Positions 1-10,442 of a DNA stretch of 64,000 bases are shown here, one piece after another. The translations under genes were made by a program, and so were the position numbers. A model generated the notes under the pieces. That model was given only the letters and a program-made list of their open reading frames with translations, had not been told where the DNA came from and searched no databases. This DNA comes from Williamsia faeni (GTDB lineage: Bacteria > Actinomycetota > Actinomycetes > Mycobacteriales > Mycobacteriaceae), in NCBI GenBank assembly GCA_003202005.1, contig QJJF01000002.1, forward strand, positions 186,001 through 250,000, read 5' to 3'. The stretch's first letter is position 1. Each line of letters begins with the position of its first letter.

Positions 1-669
1 CTGGCCGGCGCCATCATCATGTGCATGGCGGTGTTCATCTCGCTCTACCTGCAGGGCATCCTGAAATTTTCACCGATCCGGAGCGGACTGGCAGTGGTTC
101 CGTTCGCCTTCGGCCTCGGGGCGGCGGCGGCGCTCGCATCGAAGCTGGCACTTAAATACCAGCCGCGCTGGCTGGTGCTTTCCGGTGGCGCCGTGGTGAT
201 GGCCGGCTGCATCTATGCGGGGAGAATCGCCCAGGACGCCCCGTCCTACTTCCCGCACATCTACTTCCCGGTGGTGGTGATCGGCGCCGGTGTCGGCATG
301 GCCGTCATCCCGCTGACCCTGTCGGTGGTGGCCGGCGTCGGACCCCACGAGATCGGTCCGCTGACCGCACTTGCTCAAGTTGCCCAGAACCTCGGTGGCG
401 CGATCGCACTCGTTGCCGTCGGCGCAATGGTCACCAGCCGGACGTTGTCCAAAGGTGGGACGACGGGCCCGGTCGACGAGATGGACCACGCCCAGCTCGA
501 CGCGCTGGCATGCGGTTACGGACTGGCTTTCGACTGTTGTGCGGGACTGGCGTTGGCGGCCGGCATCGTGGTGCTGTTCATGCGGTTCACGCCCGAAGAC
601 GTGGCCGAGGGACAGGCGGCGCAGGAAGCCGCCCACACCCTGGTCGATCCCGAGGATCACCGGGCCTGA
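1..669 (+). CDS. MFS multidrug exporter, C-terminal part (5' truncated)
   Basis: The frame is already open at base 1, so only the last ~222 residues of a larger permease are present. About six hydrophobic segments are visible, including stretches around VPFAFGLGAAAALAS, VVIGAGVGMAVIPLTLSVVA and GGAIALVAVGAMV, with a hydrophilic acidic tail. The pattern, including the AQVAQNLGGAIALVAVG segment, is like the C-terminal half of 14-helix DHA2 (EmrB/QacA) drug:proton antiporters of the inner membrane. The substrate cannot be told. It converges on the next gene with only six bases between stops. Confidence 0.75.
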   Translation: MAGAIIMCMAVFISLYLQGILKFSPIRSGLAVVPFAFGLGAAAALASKLALKYQPRWLVLSGGAVVMAGCIYAGRIAQDAPSYFPHIYFPVVVIGAGVGMAVIPLTLSVVAGVGPHEIGPLTALAQVAQNLGGAIALVAVGAMVTSRTLSKGGTTGPVDEMDHAQLDALACGYGLAFDCCAGLALAAGIVVLFMRFTPEDVAEGQAAQEAAHTLVDPEDHRA

Positions 670-675
670 CCGGCA

Positions 676-1419
676 TCAATCCGTGAGGATGATCAGCTCA
701 CGGTCCGAGCCGATCTCCGCACGTTGCCCACCGGCGACGGCCACGGCGGCCAGCGAGTTGACGTCCCGCACCTGCTTGCGTGAGCCGAGCAGCGATCGGG
801 TCAGCACACCCTTGTGATGCTTGTTGAAGTGGCTGACCACCGTCCGGGCGCCGGAGGCGTTCTCGGTCAGCACGGTCACGGTGATCGCGGCGGGGATCGG
901 TCCCAGTTGCTGGTAGCCCCCCGACCGCAGATCGACGATCAGATCCTCACCGAGTCCCACGAGAGCATCGGTGAGCGCCGGTTTCCAGTTGGCGGCGAGC
1001 GTTCCGAATCCGGGTAGTTTCGATCCCGCCGACAGCCGGTAGGCGGGGATCGGATCGGTCGCCCGCAACACACCGAACAGCGCGGAGCCGATCGCCAGCC
1101 GATCGGCGGCCTTGACCTTTGCGGCCCGGGTCAGCGATCGGTAGTCGAGGGCATCGAACAGCACGCCCGTGTACCGCTCGATCGCCGGACTGGTCGGGCT
1201 CGACCACAACTGGGCGTTGCGCTCGATCTCGTCGAACTGGGATACGCCCAACCCCAGGGCTTTCTGGCTCGCCGCCGGGTCGCCGGACAGGGTGACCAAC
1301 GCATCGGCGATCTTGCGGCGCAGCGGCGTCAGTGAGGGCAGCGACAGCAGATCGAGGTCGAGGGGAGCGCCGCGGCCGCCGGTGGCCTTGGTCTCTGATG
1401 GGGGCAGCACGATCAACAC
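676..1419 (-). CDS. yaaA: Peroxide stress protein YaaA (DUF328/UPF0246)
   Basis: The 247-residue protein begins with [10 protein letters not shown], the hallmark of the YaaA/DUF328 family, and carries the later family motif FNKHHKG. In E. coli YaaA is induced by OxyR and lowers free iron and DNA damage under peroxide; its fold binds DNA. The start is GTG. A possible -10 TACGGT lies eight bases upstream (reverse strand, 1428-1433), so the message could be leaderless. It is divergent from proS with about 118 bp between starts. Length is normal for the family. The cytosolic role here is by homology only. Confidence 0.88.
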   Translation of the reverse strand: MLIVLPPSETKATGGRGAPLDLDLLSLPSLTPLRRKIADALVTLSGDPAASQKALGLGVSQFDEIERNAQLWSSPTSPAIERYTGVLFDALDYRSLTRAAKVKAADRLAIGSALFGVLRATDPIPAYRLSAGSKLPGFGTLAANWKPALTDALVGLGEDLIVDLRSGGYQQLGPIPAAITVTVLTENASGARTVVSHFNKHHKGVLTRSLLGSRKQVRDVNSLAAVAVAGGQRAEIGSDRELIILTD

Positions 1420-1537
1420 AGTGATAAACCGTATCGGTCCGCCCCGGCCATCGCCGCCCTGGTCTGGTCAACGGGGTGCAGTCCGGTCTGGCCACAGGAA
1501 TTCAGCCCGGCCCGGCCGCAGGGATATGGTGTCTGAC

Positions 1538-3277
1538 GTGATCACACGCATGTCGACCCTGTTCCTGCGCACACTGCGCGACGATCCCGCCGATGCCGAG
1601 GTGCCCAGCCACCGGTTGCTGGTCCGTGGTGGGTATGTCCGCCGCGTCGCCCCCGGCGTCTACAGCTGGCTCCCGTTGGGCCTGAAGGTGTTGCGGAAGG
1701 TCGAGGATGTTGTCCGCGAGGAGATGAACAACATCGGCGGCCAGGAGATCTCCCTGCCCGCACTGCTGCCGCGCGAGCCCTACGAGACCACCGGGCGGTG
1801 GACCGAATACGGTGACGCGCTGTTCCGGCTCAAGGACCGCAAGGGCGCCGACATGTTGCTCGGCCCCACCCACGAGGAGCTGTTCGCGCAGTTGGTCAAG
1901 GGGGAGTACTCGTCGTACAAAGACCTCCCGCTGACGATCTACCAGATCCAGACCAAGTACCGCGACGAGGAACGCCCCCGGGCCGGCATCCTGCGCGGGC
2001 GCGAGTTCATCATGAAGGACTCGTACTCCTTCGACCTGGATCTCGACGCCGCGAAAGCCTCCTACGACGCCCACCGCGAGGCCTACCAGGAAATTTTCCG
2101 GCGACTGCAGGTCAACTACGTGGTCGTTGCCGCCACCTCCGGTGCCATGGGCGGGTCGGCGTCCGAAGAGTTCCTCGCTGAAAGTGAAGTGGGCGAGGAC
2201 ACCTACGTTCGCAGCCCGGAGTCGGGTTACGCCGCCAACGTGGAGGCCGTCATCACCCCCGCGCCCCCGGCGCTGCCGATCGAGGGTCTGCCCGCGGCCA
2301 CCGTGCACGACACCGGTGACACCCCCACCATCGACACCCTCGTCGCCTGGGCACAGGAGACCTTCCCCGACCGTGGCTTCACCGCCGCCGACACCCTCAA
2401 GAACGTTGTCGTGAAACTGCGGCACCCCGATGGCAAGACCGAACTGCTGGCCGTCGGAATCCCCGGTGACCGCGAAGTCGACATGAAGCGCCTCGGAGCA
2501 GCAGTGGAACCGGCCGGAGTCGAGCTCATCACCGACGCGGACTTCGCGGCCAACCCCTTCCTGGTTCGTGGCTACATCGGCCCGAAGGGTCTGCAGGACA
2601 ACGAAGTTCGCTACCTGGTCGACCCCCGGATCGTCGACGGCACGTCGTGGATCACCGGGGCCAACGAACCCGGCAAGCACGTGATCGACCTCGTCGCCGG
2701 CCGCGACTTCGTGCCCGACGGCACCATCGAGGCCGCCGAGGTCCGCGACGGTGATCCGTCACCCGACGGCATCGGAACACTGGTCACCGCGCGAGGCATC
2801 GAGATCGGCCACATCTTCCAGCTCGGAACCAAGTACACCGACGCATTTTCCGTCGACGTCCTCGGCGAGAACGGCAAGCCCGTCCGGCTGATCCAGGGTT
2901 CGTACGGTGTGGGGGTCTCCCGCATGGTCGCCGTCATCGCCGAGCAGCATCACGACGAGAAGGGTCTGCGCTGGCCGAAGTCCGTGGCGCCGTATGACGT
3001 TCACCTGGTGATCGCCAACAAGGACGAGCAGGCCTGGGCCGGCGCGCAGAGTCTTGCGGTCGAACTCGACGCCGCCGGAATGTCGGTGCTGCTCGACGAC
3101 CGCAAGGCCTCGCCCGGCGTGAAGTTCAAGGACGCCGAGCTACTGGGTATGCCCGTGGTTGTCGTCGTTGGACGCGGCTGGGCAAACGGCACCGTCGAGA
3201 TCCGCGACCGATTCACCGGAGAAGCGACGGAGATCGCTGCCGATGTGGCGGTCGAGACCCTGCTCGCCGGCCGGTAA
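1538..3277 (+). CDS. proS: Proline--tRNA ligase
   Basis: Class II aminoacyl-tRNA synthetase that charges tRNA-Pro. The 579-residue product starts [16 protein letters not shown], matching the start of mycobacterial ProS, which is why GTG 1538 is preferred; in-frame ATG 1526 and ATG 1550 are alternatives. Visible are motif 1 ([10 protein letters not shown], near residue 40), motif 2 ([16 protein letters not shown], near residue 145), an editing insertion domain between the catalytic halves (about 235-395), motif 3 ([10 protein letters not shown]) and a C-terminal anticodon-binding domain. The length fits bacterial-type ProRS with the insertion. The gene appears to stand alone and converges on the DUF4439 pair; the intervening gap holds a short direct repeat. 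Confidence 0.96.
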   Translation: MITRMSTLFLRTLRDDPADAEVPSHRLLVRGGYVRRVAPGVYSWLPLGLKVLRKVEDVVREEMNNIGGQEISLPALLPREPYETTGRWTEYGDALFRLKDRKGADMLLGPTHEELFAQLVKGEYSSYKDLPLTIYQIQTKYRDEERPRAGILRGREFIMKDSYSFDLDLDAAKASYDAHREAYQEIFRRLQVNYVVVAATSGAMGGSASEEFLAESEVGEDTYVRSPESGYAANVEAVITPAPPALPIEGLPAATVHDTGDTPTIDTLVAWAQETFPDRGFTAADTLKNVVVKLRHPDGKTELLAVGIPGDREVDMKRLGAAVEPAGVELITDADFAANPFLVRGYIGPKGLQDNEVRYLVDPRIVDGTSWITGANEPGKHVIDLVAGRDFVPDGTIEAAEVRDGDPSPDGIGTLVTARGIEIGHIFQLGTKYTDAFSVDVLGENGKPVRLIQGSYGVGVSRMVAVIAEQHHDEKGLRWPKSVAPYDVHLVIANKDEQAWAGAQSLAVELDAAGMSVLLDDRKASPGVKFKDAELLGMPVVVVVGRGWANGTVEIRDRFTGEATEIAADVAVETLLAGR

Positions 3278-3313
3278 TCACCATTCCGCGATCGGTCCGA
3301 TCATCGGCCCTTC

Positions 3314-3368
3314 GCTACGCTGCGTCTCCGCCGACCTGGTCGAGCTCGGCTACGCTGCGTCTCCGCCG
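3314..3368. repeat. 20-bp direct repeat, two copies 35 bp apart
   Basis: The sequence GCTACGCTGCGTCTCCGCCG occurs identically at 3314-3333 and 3349-3368. The second copy runs into the reverse-strand ferritin-like gene, supplying its last codons (GGDAA) and stop. The repeat lies between the convergent proS and DUF4439 genes. No function can be assigned. Confidence 0.85.
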
Positions 3369-3787
3369 GGCAGGGCAACGGTGGCGGGTGAGATTCTGAG
3401 CACCACTCGCCACTGTGCCGCCCGGACCGCACTCGCCGTCAGTCCGCGCAGACCGAGCCGGCGGCCCTCTGGATCGGCTGCCTGCTCGATCACGCTGCGA
3501 TAGGCGATCGCGCAGTCTTCTTCGACGGCCAGCGCCACGGTCAGCGCCGACACCGGATCGGTCACGGGTACGGGCAGGTTGTAGCCGGCGGCCGCCGCCG
3601 GAACAGCGGCCTGGGCGACAGTCAGGGCAGCTTCCAATTCGGTTCTCTGCGCACGATGTTCGGCGGTGTACTCGCTGATCATCTGGTCCCGCACGGCCGC
3701 CGCATGGGCTGCGACCACGCCGTAGGTGAAGATCGCGGCATTTTCCGCATCCAGGGCAACGGCGATCGCATCTGTCGTCGTGGTCAT
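3350..3787 (-). CDS. Ferritin-like DUF4439 protein (Rv2844-like)
   Basis: A 145-residue alanine-rich helical protein. It has paired acidic/histidine helices typical of ferritin-like folds: ENAAIFTYG near residue 15, EHRAQRTELE near residue 43, and VEEDCAIAYRSVIEQA near residue 92. Its place beside proS, and its partner, match Rv2844 of M. tuberculosis, whose function is unknown to me. The ATG overlaps the stop of the upstream gene in an ATGA (3784-3787), so the two are translationally coupled. No signal peptide is seen, so it is probably cytosolic. Metal binding is an inference from the fold family. The last codons come from a local 20-bp repeat. Confidence 0.75.
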   Translation of the reverse strand: MTTTTDAIAVALDAENAAIFTYGVVAAHAAAVRDQMISEYTAEHRAQRTELEAALTVAQAAVPAAAAGYNLPVPVTDPVSALTVALAVEEDCAIAYRSVIEQAADPEGRRLGLRGLTASAVRAAQWRVVLRISPATVALPGGDAA

Positions 3788-4323
3788 GAAAGCTGCACCG
3801 CCGCAAGGGTTGTGGTTCCGGCGCTGATCGACCCGAGCAGTCCGGCGACATAGCCGTCGAGTTCGGTCGCCAGGTTTCCGGCCGAGAGGGCTGAAGCGGT
3901 GAGCCGGCTGCGCAGGGCATCGATGGTGGGTGGGGTGGTCACCGCGGGGCTCGGCGTGGCCGAACTGGACGCGGTCTCGGCCCGCCCGGCATCGAGTCGG
4001 GTGATCTCGTCGGTCAGGGCGACGGCATGCTCTGTTCGCTGATCGGCGATGACGGTGAGGGCTGCGGCCCGATCCGGGTTGCCCGCGATCGCGGCGGTCG
4101 CCTCGGCGGCATCGGTGTTGGCAGCGGTCACCTGTGGCAGGAGCTGGTCGGCAAGGAGTTGTTGCGCGGTGATCTCGGCGCTCGTGCCACAGGCGGCGAC
4201 CGCGGCGATCGCGGCCCCGCTCGCGGCGAACGCCACCGCTGATTGCAGAAATGCGCGGCGGGAGGGCGTGATTCCCCGCATGTCGCCTATTGCCGAAACT
4301 TCGCTGACCGTCACAACGGTCAT
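3784..4323 (-). CDS. Putative Tat-exported lipoprotein, ferritin-like (Rv2843-like)
   Basis: A 179-residue protein with a twin-arginine signal (SRRAFLQ at residues 21-27), a hydrophobic alanine-rich core and a lipobox ending in VAAC, so it is predicted to be exported folded and lipid-anchored. The mature part is helical, with RTEHAVALTDEI resembling a ferritin-like ExxH helix, and a Ser/Thr/Pro-rich stretch before the last helices. It is first in a two-gene operon with the DUF4439 protein and sits divergent from rimP. An in-frame ATG at 4281 would give a shorter, more typical Tat leader and may be the true start. Function is unknown. Confidence 0.7.
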   Translation of the reverse strand: MTVVTVSEVSAIGDMRGITPSRRAFLQSAVAFAASGAAIAAVAACGTSAEITAQQLLADQLLPQVTAANTDAAEATAAIAGNPDRAAALTVIADQRTEHAVALTDEITRLDAGRAETASSSATPSPAVTTPPTIDALRSRLTASALSAGNLATELDGYVAGLLGSISAGTTTLAAVQLS

Positions 4324-4443
4324 AGTGCCAGCCCGCGGGAGCGGGGGCAGATCTGCTCACCGCTCGGCGGTTCGCGACCCCACTGTGGCCCACTCGTCAC
4401 GCCGCGGTGCGGCCGATGGTCAAGAGCAGGTGGCGCGGGGCGT

Positions 4444-4449
4444 TAAGCT
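4444..4449 (+). promoter_or_regulatory. -10 element of the rimP-nusA operon
   Basis: TAAGCT fits the actinobacterial SigA -10 pattern TANNNT. It would start a short leader of about 37 nt that carries a strong Shine-Dalgarno (GGAGGAG, 4480-4486) six bases before the rimP ATG. No clear -35 is seen. Confidence 0.5.
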
Positions 4450-4492
4450 GGTCGGAGCAAAGACCTGACAACTGCACATGGAGGAGACGCCG

Positions 4493-5077
4493 ATGCCCGG
4501 GGCAATCGACCACGATCGGATCAGTGGACTGATCGAACCGGTGGTCACCGACAAAGGGTACGACGTCGAGGAACTGTCGGTTGTGGCGACGGGCCCGGAG
4601 AATCTGGTGAAGTTGGTCGTCGACCGCGACGGCGGCGCGTCGCTCGACGAGCTGGCCGAGTTGAGCCGCTCGATCTCGGTGATCCTCGACGGCACGGACG
4701 AAGAGACCGGCGCGCAACACGAAGACGTGTTTGCAGCATTGCCGACCTACACACTCGAAGTCACATCTCCGGGTGTGGACCGCCCACTGACGCAGCCGCG
4801 CCACTGGCGCCGCGCTGCCGGCCGCAAGGTGGTGGTCGACCTCGTCGCCGATCCGCCAGAGCGACTCGCCGGCCGGATCGGGGTTCTCGATGAGGACCAG
4901 TCGGGCGTTGCGTTGGTCACAAGGACAAGTAAGGGTTTCGCCACCACCAGGGTGGCACTCGCATCAGTACGCAAAGCATTTGTGCAGGTTGATTTCGGCG
5001 AGCCGGGTGCTGCCGAACTCGAGGTGTGCGGCCTTGATCCCGAGCAGATCGAGGCAAGAAGGAAAGGGAACAAATGA
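4493..5077 (+). CDS. rimP: Ribosome maturation factor RimP
   Basis: RimP assists late 30S subunit assembly. The 194-residue product shows the family's N-terminal alpha/beta domain ([23 protein letters not shown]) and the conserved [14 protein letters not shown] segment at about residues 85-99, followed by the C-terminal SH3-like domain. The ATG at 4493 is chosen because a GGAGGAG Shine-Dalgarno ends six bases upstream; an ATG at 4478 lies within or before that site. It is the first gene of the rimP-nusA-ylxR-infB cluster, the standard actinobacterial and wider bacterial order, and its stop overlaps the nusA start (ATGA). Confidence 0.95.
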   Translation: MPGAIDHDRISGLIEPVVTDKGYDVEELSVVATGPENLVKLVVDRDGGASLDELAELSRSISVILDGTDEETGAQHEDVFAALPTYTLEVTSPGVDRPLTQPRHWRRAAGRKVVVDLVADPPERLAGRIGVLDEDQSGVALVTRTSKGFATTRVALASVRKAFVQVDFGEPGAAELEVCGLDPEQIEARRKGNK

Positions 5078-6099
5078 ATATCGATATCGCAGCGCTCCGC
5101 ATGATCGAGGCCGAAAAGGGCATCACGATCGATGCCGTGATCGAGACCATCCAGTCGGCACTGCTGACGGCTTACCGGCACACCGACGGGTTCGCGCCGC
5201 ACGCGTACATCGACGTCGACCGCAAATCCGGCCAGGTCCGGGTGATGGCGCAGGAGCGTGACTCCGATGGCAACGTCATCTCCGAATGGGACGACACCCC
5301 TGAGGGTTTCGGGCGCATCGCGGCCACCACAGCGCGTCAGGTGATCCTGCAGCGCCTTCGAGATGCCGAGCACGACAAGAACTTCGGCGAGTTCTCCACA
5401 CATGAGGGCGAGATCGTCGGTGGCGTCGTGCAGCAGGATGCGCGGGCCAATGCACGAGGCATGGTCGTTGTCCGCATCGGTAGCGAGGCCACCGGCCAAG
5501 AGGGTGTGCTGCCGCCTGCCGAGCAGGTGCCCGGAGAAACATACGTGCACGGCGAGCGGATCAAGTGCTACGTCGTCGGTGTCGCCCGCGGGGCCCGTGG
5601 TCTGCAGATCACACTGTCGCGTACGCACCCCAATCTCGTGCGCAAGCTCTTCTCGCTCGAGGTCCCCGAGATCGAAGACGGATCGGTCGAGATCGTGGCG
5701 GTGGCCCGCGAGGCCGGCCACCGGTCGAAGATCGCGGTTCACACCGGGGTGTCCGGCCTCAACGCCAAGGGCGCCTGCATCGGTCCCATGGGGCAGCGGG
5801 TACGCAACGTGATGAGCGAGCTGGCCGGCGAGAAGATCGACATCATCGACTACGACAACGACCCGGCGGTATTCGTCGGCAATGCACTCTCGCCGTCGAA
5901 GGTGGTATCTGTCACAGTCGTCGATCTCGCGGCGAAGGCGGCCCGTGTCGTGGTGCCCGATTACCAGTTGTCCCTGGCCATCGGCAAAGAAGGCCAGAAC
6001 GCACGCCTGGCCGCCCGGCTCACCGGATGGCGGATCGACATCCGCAGCGACGCCCAGACCGATTCGGACACGGAGCCGTCTGCGGCAGGTGCGAGCTGA
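5074..6099 (+). CDS. nusA: Transcription termination/antitermination factor NusA
   Basis: NusA binds RNA polymerase and nascent RNA to control pausing, termination and rRNA antitermination. The 341-residue protein has an N-terminal polymerase-binding domain (about 1-110), an S1 domain (about 115-185, [15 protein letters not shown]), and KH1/KH2 domains (about 190-330, [15 protein letters not shown] and [18 protein letters not shown]). There are no C-terminal acidic repeats, as is usual for actinobacterial NusA. The ATG overlaps the rimP stop (ATGA), giving tight coupling. Confidence 0.96.
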   Translation: MNIDIAALRMIEAEKGITIDAVIETIQSALLTAYRHTDGFAPHAYIDVDRKSGQVRVMAQERDSDGNVISEWDDTPEGFGRIAATTARQVILQRLRDAEHDKNFGEFSTHEGEIVGGVVQQDARANARGMVVVRIGSEATGQEGVLPPAEQVPGETYVHGERIKCYVVGVARGARGLQITLSRTHPNLVRKLFSLEVPEIEDGSVEIVAVAREAGHRSKIAVHTGVSGLNAKGACIGPMGQRVRNVMSELAGEKIDIIDYDNDPAVFVGNALSPSKVVSVTVVDLAAKAARVVVPDYQLSLAIGKEGQNARLAARLTGWRIDIRSDAQTDSDTEPSAAGAS

Positions 6100-6160
6100 A
6101 TCCGACGTGCCGAGACGGGTGTCATTAGCATCTGACTCGCAGTGGGCGGTAGACTCACCG

Positions 6161-6523
6161 GTGGTCCACAGTGATCCTTCGCCCCACCGCGAAAATCTGC
6201 CGATGCGTACGTGCGTCGGATGTCGACAGTGTCACCCGGCCACCGAATTCGTTCGGCTGGCCGTGCGGCGCGACGATGACGAAACGGTGGTCGTGATCGA
6301 CCATCGGCGGACCATGTCAGGGCGTGGCGCCTGGCTGCATCCGGATCCCGATTGCTTGGGAACCGCGATCCAGCGCAAGGCCTTCGCCAGGGCATTTCGG
6401 ATCGGCGGGTTGACCGTCGACGCCGATCTACTGAGTCGAGAGATCGAATCGGTGGCCAAACAGAGAGGCCGGCAGCAGTCGGCCACTAAGGAACAGGTAG
6501 CAGAAGACATGAGCACACCGTGA
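6161..6523 (+). CDS. ylxR: YlxR family RNA-binding protein (DUF448)
   Basis: A small protein of about 120 residues with the YlxR core MRTCVGCRQ and a GRGAWLHPDPDCL motif, the signature of DUF448 proteins. The family is found between nusA and infB in many bacteria, and has been linked to RNA binding and, in some species, RNase P. I chose the GTG at 6161; the in-frame ATG at 6203, at the start of the conserved core, is a real alternative because neither has a good Shine-Dalgarno. The C-terminus is polar with many Gln/Glu/Lys residues. Confidence 0.85.
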   Translation: MVHSDPSPHRENLPMRTCVGCRQCHPATEFVRLAVRRDDDETVVVIDHRRTMSGRGAWLHPDPDCLGTAIQRKAFARAFRIGGLTVDADLLSREIESVAKQRGRQQSATKEQVAEDMSTP

Positions 6524-6603
6524 AGTTCTTGCGATGAGCACGTTTCGGACGTAAACCGAGGTCGTAGCGGGCAATGCCGCTCGACCTCCAAGTGAGGAGA
6601 GCA

Positions 6604-9582
6604 GTGGCAGGCAAGGCCCGCGTGCACGAATTGGCCAAAGAACTGGGAGTGACAAGCAAGGAAGTGCTTGCACGACTCAGCGAGCAGGGCGAGTTCGTCA
6701 AATCTGCGTCGTCGACCGTTGAGGCCCCCGTGGCCCGGCGACTACGCCAGTCCTTCCCAGGGAAGGACGCCCCCGCCGGTAACGCCGGAGGGCAATCAGC
6801 ATCCGCCGGAGGCACTGCCCCGGCCGGACAATCATCACCGGCAAAGCCGGGCGCTGCGCGTCCGGGACCGGTATCCACCAGCAAAGCAGGTGCTCCGGCA
6901 GCACCGTCCACCGGCGCCAAGCCCGGTGCACCGCGGCCGACCCCTGCGCCGAAGGCAGCTCCGACCCCGGCTCCGCGCCCCGCTGCGCAGGCACCGGCCC
7001 CGTCGGCGCCCGCCCCTGCTCCCAGTGCACCCGCACCGGCAGCACCGGCAGCGGCAAAGAGCACACCGGCTCCCGCTGCGCCCGAAGCCCCGGCCGCAGC
7101 AGCAGCCCAGTCTCCGGCACCCCAGTCACGTCCGGCTCCGGCCGCACGGCCCGGTGGCCCCAAGCCCGGTCCGCGCGCACCGCGGGTCGGCAACAACCCT
7201 TACTCGAGTGCAGCACCCGTCGAACGGCCCGCTTCGCGTCCCGCACCGGGACAGGGTGGAGCCCGTCCCGGCTCGGGACAGCGTCCCGGCGCGGGTGGCG
7301 CGGCAGCCGGTGGTCGTCCGGCCCCGGGTCAGGGCGGTCCCCGTCCCGCACCGGGTCAGGGCGGACCTCGTCCCAGCCCCGGTAGCATGCCTCCTCGCCC
7401 CAACCCGGGTGCGATGCCGGCACGCTCGGCTCGACCCAGTGGCCCCGGTGGACCCGGTGGCGCTCGCGGTGGACCCGGCGGCGCCCGCGGTGGACCCGGC
7501 GGTGGCGGCGGTCGTCCCGGTGGCGGCGGCGGTGGCGGTGGCTACCGCGGTGGCCCAGGTGGCGGTGGCGGCGGTGCCGGTGCCGGTGCTCCGACCGGTG
7601 CACCCGGAGGCCCTCCCGGTGGATTCCGGGGTCGTCCCGGTGGCGGTGGCCGTGGTCGTGGCGGCGCAGCCGGCGCGTTCGGTCGTCCCGGTGGTGCCGT
7701 GCGTCGTGGCCGTAAGTCGAAGCGGGCAAAACGCGCCGAGTACGAGAGCATGCAGGCGCCCGCAGTCGGCGGCGTCCGGTTGCCACGTGGCAACGGCGAA
7801 ACCATTCGCCTTGCTCGCGGAGCTTCGCTGTCCGACTTCGCAGACAAGATCAATGCGAACCCGGCAGCACTCGTACAGGCGTTGTTCAATCTCGGCGAGA
7901 TGGTCACGGCGACCGAGTCGGTCAACGACGAGACGCTGGAGCTGCTCGGCGGCGAGATGAACTACACCGTCCAGGTTGTCAGCCCGGAAGACGAAGATCG
8001 CGAACTGCTCGACTCCTTCGACCTCACCTACGGCGAGGATGCGGGTGGCGAGGACGACCTCGAACAGCGTCCGCCGGTGGTGACCGTCATGGGTCACGTC
8101 GATCACGGTAAGACCCGACTGCTCGACACGATCCGTAAGGCGAACGTTCGCGAGGGCGAAGCCGGCGGCATCACGCAGCACATCGGTGCCTACCAGGTCC
8201 TCACCGAGCTCGAAGGTGTCGAACGACTCGTCACCTTCATCGACACCCCCGGTCACGAGGCGTTCACCGCCATGCGTGCCCGTGGTGCGAAGGCCACCGA
8301 TATTGCGATCCTCGTGGTCGCAGCCGACGACGGCGTCATGCCGCAGACGGTCGAGGCGATCAACCATGCGCAGGCGGCCGACGTGCCGATTGTGGTGGCG
8401 GTCAACAAGATCGACAAGGAAGGCGCCGATCCGCAGAAGATCCGTGCCCAGCTCACCGAATACGGGCTGGTCGCAGAAGATTTCGGTGGAGAGACGATGT
8501 TCGTCGACATCTCGGCCAAGCAGGGCACCAACATCGACGCACTGCTCGAAGCAGTGCTGCTGACCGCGGATGCCTCGCTCGACCTGCGTGCCAACCCGGA
8601 CATGGACGCTCAGGGTGTTGCCATCGAGGCACACCTCGACCGCGGCCGTGGACCGGTGGCAACCGTGCTCATCCAGCGCGGAACGCTGCGGGTCGGCGAC
8701 TCGATCGTGGCCGGCGACGCCTACGGACGTGTTCGTCGGATGGTCGACGAGCACGGCGAAGACGTGGCCGCGGCGCTGCCGTCGCGACCTGTCCAGGTCA
8801 TCGGCTTCACGTCGGTCCCCGGTGCAGGCGACAACCTGCTCGTGGTCGACGAGGATCGCATCGCTCGTCAGATCGCCGACCGCCGCAATGCGCGTAAGCG
8901 CAACGCACTGGCTGCCCGCAGCCGCAAGCGGATCAGCCTGGAAGACCTGGATTCGGCACTGAAGGAACATTCACAGCTGAACCTGATCCTCAAGGGCGAC
9001 AACTCGGGAACCGTGGAAGCCCTCGAAGAGGCCCTCATGGGCATCGAGATCGACGACGAGGTGCAGTTGCGCGTCATCGACCGCGGTGTCGGTGGCGTCA
9101 CGGAGACCAACGTCAACCTGGCGTCGGCGTCGAACGCGATCATCATCGGGTTCAACGTCCGGGCAGAGGGCAAGGCAACCGAGCTGGCCAACCGCGAAGG
9201 CGTGGACATCCGGTACTACTCGGTGATCTACCAGGCCATCGACGAGATCCAGAGCGCACTCAAGGGTCTGCTCAAGCCGGTCTACGAAGAGGTCGAGCTG
9301 GGTCGGGCGGACATCCGGGCGATCTTCCGGTCGTCCAAGGTCGGCAACATCGCCGGTTGTCTCGTCACCTCGGGCATCATGCGACGCAACGCCAAGGCGC
9401 GGTTGCTGCGTGACAACGTGGTCGTCGCAGAGAACCTCACCATCTCCTCGCTCAAGCGGGAGAAGGACGATGTCACCGAGGTTCGCGACGGTTACGAATG
9501 TGGTCTGACGATCACGTACAACGACATCAAGGTCGATGACGTGATCGAGACCTACGAGTTGCGGGAGAAGGCGCGGGACTGA
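6604..9582 (+). CDS. infB: Translation initiation factor IF-2
   Basis: GTPase that places initiator tRNA on the 30S subunit. The 992-residue product starts [15 protein letters not shown] at GTG 6604 just after GAGGAG (6594-6599); an ATG at 6574 lacks a ribosome site. Domains: IF2N-like segment (1-50), a long Pro/Ala-rich then Gly/Arg/Pro-rich low-complexity linker (about 85-370), a second IF2N domain (near 400-450), the G domain with GHVDHGKT at 497-504, DTPGHEAF and NKID, then domains II-IV. The linker is the longest I would expect even for actinobacteria and contains GGPGGARGG repeats. The GTPase core looks complete. Confidence 0.97.
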   Translation: MAGKARVHELAKELGVTSKEVLARLSEQGEFVKSASSTVEAPVARRLRQSFPGKDAPAGNAGGQSASAGGTAPAGQSSPAKPGAARPGPVSTSKAGAPAAPSTGAKPGAPRPTPAPKAAPTPAPRPAAQAPAPSAPAPAPSAPAPAAPAAAKSTPAPAAPEAPAAAAAQSPAPQSRPAPAARPGGPKPGPRAPRVGNNPYSSAAPVERPASRPAPGQGGARPGSGQRPGAGGAAAGGRPAPGQGGPRPAPGQGGPRPSPGSMPPRPNPGAMPARSARPSGPGGPGGARGGPGGARGGPGGGGGRPGGGGGGGGYRGGPGGGGGGAGAGAPTGAPGGPPGGFRGRPGGGGRGRGGAAGAFGRPGGAVRRGRKSKRAKRAEYESMQAPAVGGVRLPRGNGETIRLARGASLSDFADKINANPAALVQALFNLGEMVTATESVNDETLELLGGEMNYTVQVVSPEDEDRELLDSFDLTYGEDAGGEDDLEQRPPVVTVMGHVDHGKTRLLDTIRKANVREGEAGGITQHIGAYQVLTELEGVERLVTFIDTPGHEAFTAMRARGAKATDIAILVVAADDGVMPQTVEAINHAQAADVPIVVAVNKIDKEGADPQKIRAQLTEYGLVAEDFGGETMFVDISAKQGTNIDALLEAVLLTADASLDLRANPDMDAQGVAIEAHLDRGRGPVATVLIQRGTLRVGDSIVAGDAYGRVRRMVDEHGEDVAAALPSRPVQVIGFTSVPGAGDNLLVVDEDRIARQIADRRNARKRNALAARSRKRISLEDLDSALKEHSQLNLILKGDNSGTVEALEEALMGIEIDDEVQLRVIDRGVGGVTETNVNLASASNAIIIGFNVRAEGKATELANREGVDIRYYSVIYQAIDEIQSALKGLLKPVYEEVELGRADIRAIFRSSKVGNIAGCLVTSGIMRRNAKARLLRDNVVVAENLTISSLKREKDDVTEVRDGYECGLTITYNDIKVDDVIETYELREKARD

Positions 9583-9600
9583 TAGTCCCGCCAGGCTGAG

Positions 9601-9891
9601 ATGTTTGTCGGTTCGCTCGAGATCGACCTTCTGCTCGGCGACATCCACTCACTCAAGCAGAAGCGCTCAGTGGTGCGACCCATCGTCGCATCACTGGCGC
9701 GTCTGCGGGTGTCTGTCGCCGAGGTCGACGATCTCGACCTTCACCGCCGTGCCCGAATAGGGGTCGCGGCGGTGGCCGGTGACGCTCGGCACGTCGGTGA
9801 AATCCTGGATACCTGCGAGTCGCTGGTGTCCAACCGTCCCGAGATCGAAGTACTGTCGGTTCGTCGGATTGTTCGCGGCAGCGACGATTGA
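9601..9891 (+). CDS. DUF503 (YlxP-like) protein
   Basis: A 96-residue protein beginning MFVGSLEIDLLLGD with HSLKQKRSVVRPI, the hallmark of DUF503/YlxP. YlxP genes sit between infB and rbfA in many Gram-positives, as here, and the family is suspected to act in ribosome assembly or translation. It lies 18 bp after infB and is likely cotranscribed. No catalytic motif is known to me. Confidence 0.88.
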   Translation: MFVGSLEIDLLLGDIHSLKQKRSVVRPIVASLARLRVSVAEVDDLDLHRRARIGVAAVAGDARHVGEILDTCESLVSNRPEIEVLSVRRIVRGSDD

Positions 9892-9956
9892 GGATGAGTC
9901 ACAATGGGTGTTCCGGCTGGCGTCGGATCATCGGGAAAACAGGAGTGTGAGCTGCC

Positions 9957-10442
9957 ATGGCAGACCCGGCACGGGCACAGAGGCTGGCGAAGCGGATCTC
10001 GTCGATCGTCGCGTCGGCGATTGCGAGTGAGATCAAGGATCCCCGGCTCGCCTATGTGACGGTCACCGACGCAAAAGTCACCGGTGACCTGCATGATGCA
10101 ACGATCTTTTACACGGTGATGGGTCCTTCGCTGGACACGCCACCCGACTACTCGTCGGCCGCCGCCGGATTGGCCAAGGCCACCGGGGTTCTGCGGTCGA
10201 AGGTGGGTGCCGGAACCGGTGTCCGGTTCACCCCGACCCTGACGTTTGTCCTCGACCGGGTTCCCGACACCGCGAAGGAAATGGAAGAGCTGCTCGAGCG
10301 TGCCCGCCTGCAGGACGAAGAGGTGGCCCGGCTCGCCCGCGATGCGGCGCCGGCCGGTGACCCCGACCCCTACCGTGAACCACGGGCAAACGACGATGAC
10401 GATGATTCCGGGGACGGCGCGGTAAGCACAGGCGAGCGGTGA
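9957..10442 (+). CDS. rbfA: 30S ribosome-binding factor RbfA
   Basis: RbfA helps mature the 5' end of 16S rRNA and is needed for cold adaptation in E. coli. The 161-residue protein contains the KH-like core ([20 protein letters not shown] near residue 15, ending in the conserved [17 protein letters not shown]). It has a C-terminal tail ending in an acidic DDDDD run, an extension common in actinobacteria. An AGGAG motif (9941-9945) sits rather far upstream of the ATG. The stop overlaps the GTG of nrnA (GTGA). Confidence 0.94.
   Translation: MADPARAQRLAKRISSIVASAIASEIKDPRLAYVTVTDAKVTGDLHDATIFYTVMGPSLDTPPDYSSAAAGLAKATGVLRSKVGAGTGVRFTPTLTFVLDRVPDTAKEMEELLERARLQDEEVARLARDAAPAGDPDPYREPRANDDDDDSGDGAVSTGER

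Noticed and set aside
1169-1537. N-terminal extension of proS from the first available start
   Set aside because: It runs antisense through yaaA, and the conserved ProS N-terminus begins at about 1538.
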